The notes under the pieces are model-generated. The model was given only the letters and a program-made list of their open reading frames with translations. It made no database searches and was not told the origin of the DNA. The position numbers were made by a program, and so were the translations under genes. Below are positions 51,029-56,223 of a DNA stretch of 56,223 nt, in pieces; the stretch's first letter is position 1; each line of letters opens with the position of its first letter. Source of the stretch: Acidobacteriota bacterium (lineage in GTDB: Bacteria > Acidobacteriota > Terriglobia > Terriglobales > Acidobacteriaceae); contig JAJXWS010000011.1 in NCBI GenBank assembly GCA_021781495.1, positions 1-56,223 of the forward strand, written 5' to 3'.

Positions 51029-52389
51029 ACCTGACGCTCATTGGAGTCAACCACAAGACCGCCCCCATCGAACTGCGCGAGCGCATCGCCATCTCGCGCG
51101 ACGAGTTGCCCGAAGCCACCCGCGCGCTTGCCGCCGTCCCCGGCGTCTCCGAGTGCATGATCGTCTCCACCTGCAATCGGGTTGAGATGCTGGCAGCCGT
51201 CGAATCGCCGCAGACCGACCTGGCCGGCTTTCTCTTTCGTCACTTCGGGCTCGATGCCACCCTGCTCGGCCCGCACCTCTATCAGCATCAGGATCGCGAG
51301 GCCGTCCGCCACCTCTTTCGCGTCGCGGCCAGCCTCGACTCCATGGTCGTCGGCGAGCCCCAGATTCTCGGCCAGGTTAAAGAAGCCTTCGCCACCGCGC
51401 GCGCCAGCGGCACCGTTGGCGGCCAGTTGGAGCACCTGTTGCAGAGCGCCTTTGCCGCTGCCAAGCGCGTCCGCTCTGAGACCGAGATCGGTTCCAACTC
51501 CGTCTCCATCGCCTCTGTTGCCGTGGAACTCGCCCGCAAAATATTTGGTTCTCTCAACGGCCGTACAGTCTTCCTGGTCGGTGCCGGCAAGATGAGCGAA
51601 CTGGCCGCGCGCCACCTTGTGCAGCAGGGCGCCGGAGCCATCCTCGTCACCAATCGCACCCAGGAACGCGCCCGCCAGCTCGCCGAGCCCTTCAACGGCA
51701 AGGTCATCCCATTCGATCAGCTCCATGAAGCCGCCGTGCAGGCCGACATCGTGATCAGCTCCACCGGCGCGCCGCACCCCATCTTCCGCCGCGAGCACGG
51801 CCAGTCGTTCATGCACCGCCGCCGTAACCGCCCCATGTTCTTCATCGACATTGCGGTGCCGCGCGACGTGGATCCCGAGGTTAACAAGCTCGACGGCATC
51901 TTTGTCTACGACATCGACGACCTGCAGCAGGTGGCCGCTGCCCACATGGCAGAGCGCAGCCGCCAGGCCGGCGACGCCGAAACCCTCATCGCCGCCGAGG
52001 TTGAGCGCTTCCACCAGCGCCGCCGCACAGTCAACGTCGCCCCCGCCATCGTCGCCCTGCAGCAGCAGGCCGAGGAGATTCGCCAGGGCGAACTGCGCCG
52101 CGCACAGGCCCGGCTCGGTCCACTTACGCCGGAGCAGGTCGCCGCCGTCGAGGCTCTTACCCGCGGCCTCGTCAACAAGTTCCTCCACCCGCCCATGCAG
52201 GCGCTCAAGCAGGCCGCGCGCGAAAACGACCCCACCCGGCTGGAAGCGCTCTGCGAGACATGGTCGTTGCCCAGCGCCAGCTTGCCCGACGACGAGCCCG
52301 GCACGGCATCCGAAGCCAGACCCGTCCCATCGCACAAACCGGAGACTCCCCACGTGAACGAAACCAGCGTTGTCGGCGGTGGCAAATGA
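51025..52389 (+). CDS. hemA: Glutamyl-tRNA reductase
   Basis: 454 residues. It reduces glutamyl-tRNA to glutamate-1-semialdehyde, the first step of tetrapyrrole synthesis by the C5 route. The catalytic Cys50 is in VSTCNRVEML, the NADPH-binding motif is LVGAGKMSELAA, and the helical dimerisation domain follows. The C-terminal 45 residues form a Ser/Pro-rich extension absent from short versions. ATG 51025 overlaps the ccsA stop, and the stop overlaps hemC (ATGA). hemL and hemB are not in the window. Confidence 0.96.
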   Translation: MNLTLIGVNHKTAPIELRERIAISRDELPEATRALAAVPGVSECMIVSTCNRVEMLAAVESPQTDLAGFLFRHFGLDATLLGPHLYQHQDREAVRHLFRVAASLDSMVVGEPQILGQVKEAFATARASGTVGGQLEHLLQSAFAAAKRVRSETEIGSNSVSIASVAVELARKIFGSLNGRTVFLVGAGKMSELAARHLVQQGAGAILVTNRTQERARQLAEPFNGKVIPFDQLHEAAVQADIVISSTGAPHPIFRREHGQSFMHRRRNRPMFFIDIAVPRDVDPEVNKLDGIFVYDIDDLQQVAAAHMAERSRQAGDAETLIAAEVERFHQRRRTVNVAPAIVALQQQAEEIRQGELRRAQARLGPLTPEQVAAVEALTRGLVNKFLHPPMQALKQAARENDPTRLEALCETWSLPSASLPDDEPGTASEARPVPSHKPETPHVNETSVVGGGK

Positions 52390-53336
52390 ACCTGCGCATT
52401 GGCAGTCGTGGCTCGCAGCTGGCCCTGTGGCAGGCAAACCATATTGCAGCATTGCTGCGTGGCCAGGGGCACACCGTAGAGATTGAGATCATCAAGACCA
52501 CCGGCGACCGCCTGCAGGAGGTTACCTTCGCCCAGGTCGGTTCCAAGGGCATGTTCACCAAGGAGATTGAGGAGGCGCTGGCCGAGGGCCGCGTCGATCT
52601 CGCCGTGCACTCGCTCAAGGATCTGCCCACGGACCTGCCCGCGCCCTTTGAGCTTGCCGCCACGCCCCCGCGCGTCGACCCGCGCGACGTTTTCGTCTCT
52701 GTTCATTACGAGAGCCTCGCTGCGCTGCCCCAGGGCGCAAAGGTCGGCACCAGCAGCCAGCGCCGCCGCGCTCAGCTCAAGGCGCTCCGGCCCGATATCG
52801 AAGCTGTCGAGTTCCGGGGCAATGTGGACACCCGCCTGCGCAAGCTGGCCGAGGGCCAGGTCGACGCCATCCTCCTCGCCGCCGCCGGTCTCGACCGCCT
52901 CGAAAAGACGGAGTGGATTCGCGAGCGGCTGGAGCCAAAGGATTTCTGTCCCGCCGCGGGTCAGGGGTCGCTCGGCATTGAAACCCGCAAGGACGACGCC
53001 GCCACCCTGGGTGCCGTAGCCTTTCTCGACGACCCGGCCACGCGCTTTGCAATTACCGTGGAGCGGGCTGCGCTGGCCGCGCTCGGCGGCGGCTGCCAGG
53101 TGCCCATCGGCATCCATTGCCGCACCCTGGCTCACGCCAATGACGACGGAGCAGGGAAGCTGGTCGAGGTCTTCGGCGTAGTCGCCGCGCCAGACACCGG
53201 CACCGCCATCCGCGTCTACCATCAGGCCGTGCGAGCAGAGTCCGATCCCGTCACACTCGGCAAGCTCATCGCGGAGAAACTGCTCCAGGCCGGAGCGGCC
53301 GCCGTGCTCAGCGCCGCCGGAGAAGCCGCGCGGTGA
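52386..53336 (+). CDS. hemC: Porphobilinogen deaminase (hydroxymethylbilane synthase)
   Basis: 316 residues, usual length. It polymerises four porphobilinogens to hydroxymethylbilane. The start RIGSRGSQLALWQ, the catalytic-Asp stretch VHSLKDLPT, and the cofactor-binding Cys in LGGGCQVPIG are all present. It is coupled to hemA (ATGA) and hemD (GTGA) by 4-base overlaps. The frame is open upstream inside hemA, but ATG 52386 is the family start. Confidence 0.97.
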   Translation: MNLRIGSRGSQLALWQANHIAALLRGQGHTVEIEIIKTTGDRLQEVTFAQVGSKGMFTKEIEEALAEGRVDLAVHSLKDLPTDLPAPFELAATPPRVDPRDVFVSVHYESLAALPQGAKVGTSSQRRRAQLKALRPDIEAVEFRGNVDTRLRKLAEGQVDAILLAAAGLDRLEKTEWIRERLEPKDFCPAAGQGSLGIETRKDDAATLGAVAFLDDPATRFAITVERAALAALGGGCQVPIGIHCRTLAHANDDGAGKLVEVFGVVAAPDTGTAIRVYHQAVRAESDPVTLGKLIAEKLLQAGAAAVLSAAGEAAR

Positions 53337-54109
53337 CCCCCGGGCCGCTTGCCGGGCGCAAAATCCTCGTCACCCGTGCGGCCCGGCAGGCAGGCAAGCT
53401 CAGTGACGGCCTCCGCACACTCGGCGCAATCCCCGTCGAGGTCCCCGTGCTGGAGATCCGCCCGCCCGCCTCGTTCGCGCCGCTGGACAGCGCTCTTCAG
53501 CAGCTCTCCCAGTACGACTGGCTCATCCTCACCAGCACCAACAGCGTCCAGGCACTTGCGCAACGTGCTGCCTTACTCAACGTAGAGTTGAAAGCCATGC
53601 AGCAAATCAAAGTCGCCGTGGTCGGCTCGGCCACGCGGGCAGAGGCGGAGAAATGCGGCCTGAAAGTTACTTTAGTCCCAGAATCATACGTGGCTGAAAG
53701 TTTGGTTGCAGCCCTTGCCCTCCAGATTTCCGGAGCCAAAGTCCTACTCATTCGCGCCGCGGTCGCCCGCGACGTCATCCCAGACGCTCTCCGCAAGGCA
53801 GGTGCCACCGTCGACGTCGTCGATGGCTATCAGAATGTCCTTCCGGAATCGACCCCCGCCCTGCTTCGCCGGGCAGTCGCCGACGGGCTCGATGCGGCTA
53901 CCTTCACTAGCTCCTCCAGCGCCACGCACCTCGCCGAGGCGGCCCGTCAGGCAGGCCTGGCCTTTCCATTCGCAGGCGTCCCCGCCATCTCCATCGGGCC
54001 CATCACCAGCCAGACTCTCCGCGAACTCGGCTGGCCCCCAGCCGCAGAAGCCAATCCCTCGGACATCCCCGGCCTCATCGACGCCGTCGCAGAAATGCTC
54101 ACCCGCTAG
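53333..54109 (+). CDS. hemD: Uroporphyrinogen-III synthase
   Basis: 258 residues. It cyclises hydroxymethylbilane with inversion of ring D. The family is weakly conserved; typical stretches seen are GRKILVTRAARQAGKL near the start, DWLILTSTNSVQAL, and the late FTSSSSATHLAEAA with AISIGPITSQTLRELG. It starts at GTG 53333, overlapping the hemC stop (GTGA). It is the last gene of the hem operon and converges on nth with 12 bases between stops. Confidence 0.94.
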   Translation: MTPGPLAGRKILVTRAARQAGKLSDGLRTLGAIPVEVPVLEIRPPASFAPLDSALQQLSQYDWLILTSTNSVQALAQRAALLNVELKAMQQIKVAVVGSATRAEAEKCGLKVTLVPESYVAESLVAALALQISGAKVLLIRAAVARDVIPDALRKAGATVDVVDGYQNVLPESTPALLRRAVADGLDAATFTSSSSATHLAEAARQAGLAFPFAGVPAISIGPITSQTLRELGWPPAAEANPSDIPGLIDAVAEMLTR

Positions 54110-54121
54110 TTCGCTGACTCG

Positions 54122-54844
54122 CTACGATTCCCACGTCTTGTCCTTCGAACGGCACAGCTGTTCCAGGTTACAGCGGTCGCACTTCGGCTTGCGCGCGTCG
54201 CACACCTGCCGCCCATGATGGATAAGCTGGTGCGAAAAGCTGATCCAGCGCTCCTGCGGCAGCACCTTCATCAGCTCCTGCTCCACCTTCTGCGGAGTGT
54301 CACCCTTGGCCAGTCCCAGCCGCCGCGCAATGCGAAAGACGTGCGTATCCACCACCACGCCCTCGGCCTTGCCAAAGCACACGCCAAGCACCACGTTGGC
54401 CGTCTTCCGCGCCGCCCCCGGCACCGTCACCAGCTCCGCCAGCGTCTGCGGCACCTTGCCTCCAAACTCCTCGGTAATCTTCTTTGCCGCGCCCAGGATC
54501 GACTTGGCCTTGTTGCGAAAGAATCCCGTCGTCCGTACCAGCTCCTCCAACTCCGGCAGAGTGGCCTTGGCCATGGCTGTCGGAGTAGGGAAGCGCTGGA
54601 ACAGCTCTGGCGTCACCATGTTCACGCGCACATCCGTACACTGCGCTGACAGTATTGTCGCTACCAGAAGCTCCCACGGCGAGCGATGGCTGAGCGCGCA
54701 CTCCACATCGGGATATGCCTCGTCCAGCCCCTTCAAAATCGCCGCCACGCGCTCCGGCGCAAGGTCGCCGCGCCGTGCCAGCGCTGACTCGCCGGTCCTT
54801 GATCGAGAACTCTGATTCGCCTTCTTGGCCACTTGTTTCATCAT
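54122..54844 (-). CDS. nth: Endonuclease III (base-excision repair glycosylase)
   Basis: 240 residues. It removes oxidised pyrimidines and cuts abasic sites. The helix-hairpin-helix reads VPGAARKTANVVLG (the usual form is PGVGRKTA), keeping the catalytic Lys; the catalytic Asp is in VVVDTHVFR, and the 4Fe-4S cluster cysteines follow the C-x6-C-x2-C-x5-C pattern at the C-terminus. The first about 25 residues are a basic extension (AKKANQSSRSRTGES). ATG 54844 overlaps the stop of the upstream secreted-protein gene. Confidence 0.95.
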   Translation of the reverse strand: MMKQVAKKANQSSRSRTGESALARRGDLAPERVAAILKGLDEAYPDVECALSHRSPWELLVATILSAQCTDVRVNMVTPELFQRFPTPTAMAKATLPELEELVRTTGFFRNKAKSILGAAKKITEEFGGKVPQTLAELVTVPGAARKTANVVLGVCFGKAEGVVVDTHVFRIARRLGLAKGDTPQKVEQELMKVLPQERWISFSHQLIHHGRQVCDARKPKCDRCNLEQLCRSKDKTWES

Positions 54845-56013
54845 TGGTTCTTCGCTCTCGCGTTTGGCAAATTCAGCGTCAGGCTGGGGATGTCGCTTTC
54901 CACGTCCAGCGGCACTTCAAGCGGAGGAAGCTTGGATTGAGCCTGACTGCTTTTGCCTCGGACAGCCGCATCCACGCGCACAAGATAATTGCCGGACGCA
55001 ACGAAGTTGAATTGAAATGATCCGTCCGCCTGAATCTCGCCTCTCCGCAGCTCTGTCTTATCGCTCGGGTCAAGCAGGTACACCTCGCCCTCGGTCACGC
55101 TCTCGCCCGTTCCCAACATTGCTGCGGTGCCGTTAATCGAATGCAGCCCAACAGTCGGAATGCTTATATCGACGCCCGGCACATCCTGGCCCTGGGCTAC
55201 ATCAACAGGAGTCGCATCCTCTAGCCGGTATTTGTCACCGCTGAAGACGCACAACGCACCACCTGCCTTTGGCGTAACTTTCAGCGATTGCCTCCCGACA
55301 ATGGTCGTTGGAACTATCGAAACATCGGGGAGCTTTACTTCCACGACGTAAGAGCCCGGTGGTAGCCCTGCTTTGTAATAGTGGCCACGGGCATCCGTTC
55401 CTAACGCAAGTGCAATCATCGAGTATGGTGAGCCGTCGGAACCGTGATTGTAGAGCACCAACTTTCCGCTGTCATTCTTCCGAAAGAGACGAATGGGAAT
55501 GCCTATCCCCGGAGCGCTGTCGTCATAGCGAACCGTTCCTTCGATGGTGGCCCCGCGCTGCAGTGTTAAGTCAGCGACAGTTGTCTGGTCGTCTGCCACG
55601 GTAATACGCCTCAAATATTTGCTCAATGCCGGCGAAGTAAGAGAAAGTTCACCTTTGCTATGGAGTTCCGCCAGGTCGTATCCGGACACATAGCCGGCGT
55701 AGCGCGCCACAATGAAGTAGAGCCCGGGCGCCACACCTGGAATTCGATAGGCTCCATTCAGATCTGCTTCTGCGCCGTAAGAATGGGATGGTGAAACCTC
55801 ACTCGGTGCCATTCCAGCGCGTTCGGGCGGCGCGCTCTGCAGATTCACCGTCGCAAAGCGGCAGGGTGTGTTTGTATCTGAACAGTAGACGTGGCCAGAA
55901 ACTGCGCCGCTGTAAGCCTGTGCGGCTTGGCCGGAAATCGTTGCAGGTGCACAGAGAAGAAGGGCTGAGTTCAATGCCCAGAAGCGCAATCCACGGCGAG
56001 TGCAACGCTCCAT
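54841..56013 (-). CDS. Secreted Cna-B/carboxypeptidase-regulatory-like protein of unknown function
   Basis: 390 residues. A signal peptide (WALNSALLLCAPATISG) precedes two or three beta-sandwich units: GHVYCSDTNTPCRFATVNL with GAYRIPGVAPGLYFIVARYAGY, IEGTVRYDDSAPGIGIPIRLF with GHYYKAGLPPGSYVVEVKLP, and a C-terminal SFQFNFVASGNYLVRVDAAV. These are typical adhesion or scaffolding folds in Acidobacteriota. Two ATGs are adjacent; AGGAG sits 6 bases before the second (56013), which I use. Stretches that I counted are 52-58% GC, below the neighbouring genes. It is wedged between hemQ and nth, coupled to nth by an ATGA overlap. Confidence 0.8.
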   Translation of the reverse strand: MERCTRRGLRFWALNSALLLCAPATISGQAAQAYSGAVSGHVYCSDTNTPCRFATVNLQSAPPERAGMAPSEVSPSHSYGAEADLNGAYRIPGVAPGLYFIVARYAGYVSGYDLAELHSKGELSLTSPALSKYLRRITVADDQTTVADLTLQRGATIEGTVRYDDSAPGIGIPIRLFRKNDSGKLVLYNHGSDGSPYSMIALALGTDARGHYYKAGLPPGSYVVEVKLPDVSIVPTTIVGRQSLKVTPKAGGALCVFSGDKYRLEDATPVDVAQGQDVPGVDISIPTVGLHSINGTAAMLGTGESVTEGEVYLLDPSDKTELRRGEIQADGSFQFNFVASGNYLVRVDAAVRGKSSQAQSKLPPLEVPLDVESDIPSLTLNLPNARAKNQ

Positions 56014-56037
56014 CATCGGCTCCTTTGCAGTCTTCTC

Positions 56038-56223
56038 TTACAGCTTCCCCTCCAGCCACCCGCCCAGCTTCTCCACCGGCAGCCGCAACCCCAGGAAGAA
56101 CTGCCCGAACAGCGCATACACCGCGCTCACTTCGTCGAAGCGCATCTCGTAGATCAGCTTCTTGAAGACCACCGGGTCCTCGGCGAACAGGTCCACGCCC
56201 CACTCCCAGTCATCCATGCCAAT
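56038..56223 (-). CDS. hemQ: Coproheme decarboxylase HemQ/ChdC, C-terminal end (5' part outside window)
   Basis: Only the last 61 codons are present, ending at TAA 56040-56038. The stretches [14 protein letters not shown] and [22 protein letters not shown] are hallmarks of the chlorite-dismutase-like HemQ/ChdC family, which decarboxylates coproheme to heme b in the coproporphyrin-dependent pathway. It reads into the window from the right on the minus strand and is followed after 24 bases by the Cna-B-like gene. With hemA, hemC and hemD nearby on the opposite strand, it marks a heme locus. Confidence 0.88.
   Translation of the reverse strand: MGMDDWEWGVDLFAEDPVVFKKLIYEMRFDEVSAVYALFGQFFLGLRLPVEKLGGWLEGKL

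Overview
The window looks like ordinary chromosomal DNA of a high-GC Acidobacteriota bacterium, probably class Terriglobia. That placement is an inference from gene content: an Oar-like TonB-dependent receptor with a carboxypeptidase-regulatory N-terminal domain, an adjacent DUF5666-like protein, many secreted proteins of unknown function, a HemQ-type coproheme decarboxylase and conserved Gram-negative envelope genes (lpxD). I see no tRNA, rRNA, insertion sequence, phage gene or CRISPR array. Genes are tightly packed, with many 4-base ATGA or GTGA overlaps and several strong GGAGG-directed TTG or GTG starts.

Left part (1-14.6 kb): the end of an aldo/keto reductase gene, then a minus-strand block lutA-lutB-lutC-rhaI-regulator-rhaEW-rhaB. 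Together these enzymes would take L-rhamnose through rhamnulose, rhamnulose-1-phosphate, DHAP plus L-lactaldehyde, then L-lactate to pyruvate. The regulator inside the block has an IclR-type winged helix joined to a sugar-binding periplasmic-protein-like domain, which is an unusual architecture. A good promoter with an overlapping palindrome precedes lutA. Upstream on the same strand lie a NitT/TauT-type ABC transporter (fused double permease plus ATPase with an extra C-terminal domain, no binding protein) and a Gfo/Idh/MocA oxidoreductase.

Middle (14.6-35.5 kb): housekeeping genes mixed with envelope and regulatory genes. These are a stand-alone response regulator, the conserved dnaX-ebfC-recR cluster, a small SET-domain protein, a TPR protein, prepilin peptidase, mazG followed by a GNAT/enolase-superfamily pair that resembles the N-succinylamino acid racemase system, yebC, a PagL-like outer-membrane protein, ftcD, a MASE1-PAS-GGDEF cyclase, lpxD, and a nucleotidyltransferase-like protein whose catalytic motifs are altered and which carries a long acidic then histone-H1-like tail.

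Right part (35.5-56.2 kb): a secreted GH2 beta-mannosidase converges on a TonB receptor/DUF5666 pair. Next is a mutS-nagZ-anmK-solute-binding-protein operon, the latter three pointing to cell-wall recycling. A ccsA/hemX-hemA-hemC-hemD heme operon has a CRP/FNR-like palindrome in its leader. The window ends with nth, a lower-GC Cna-B-like secreted protein and the 3' end of hemQ. The heme genes on both strands converge at about 54.1 kb.
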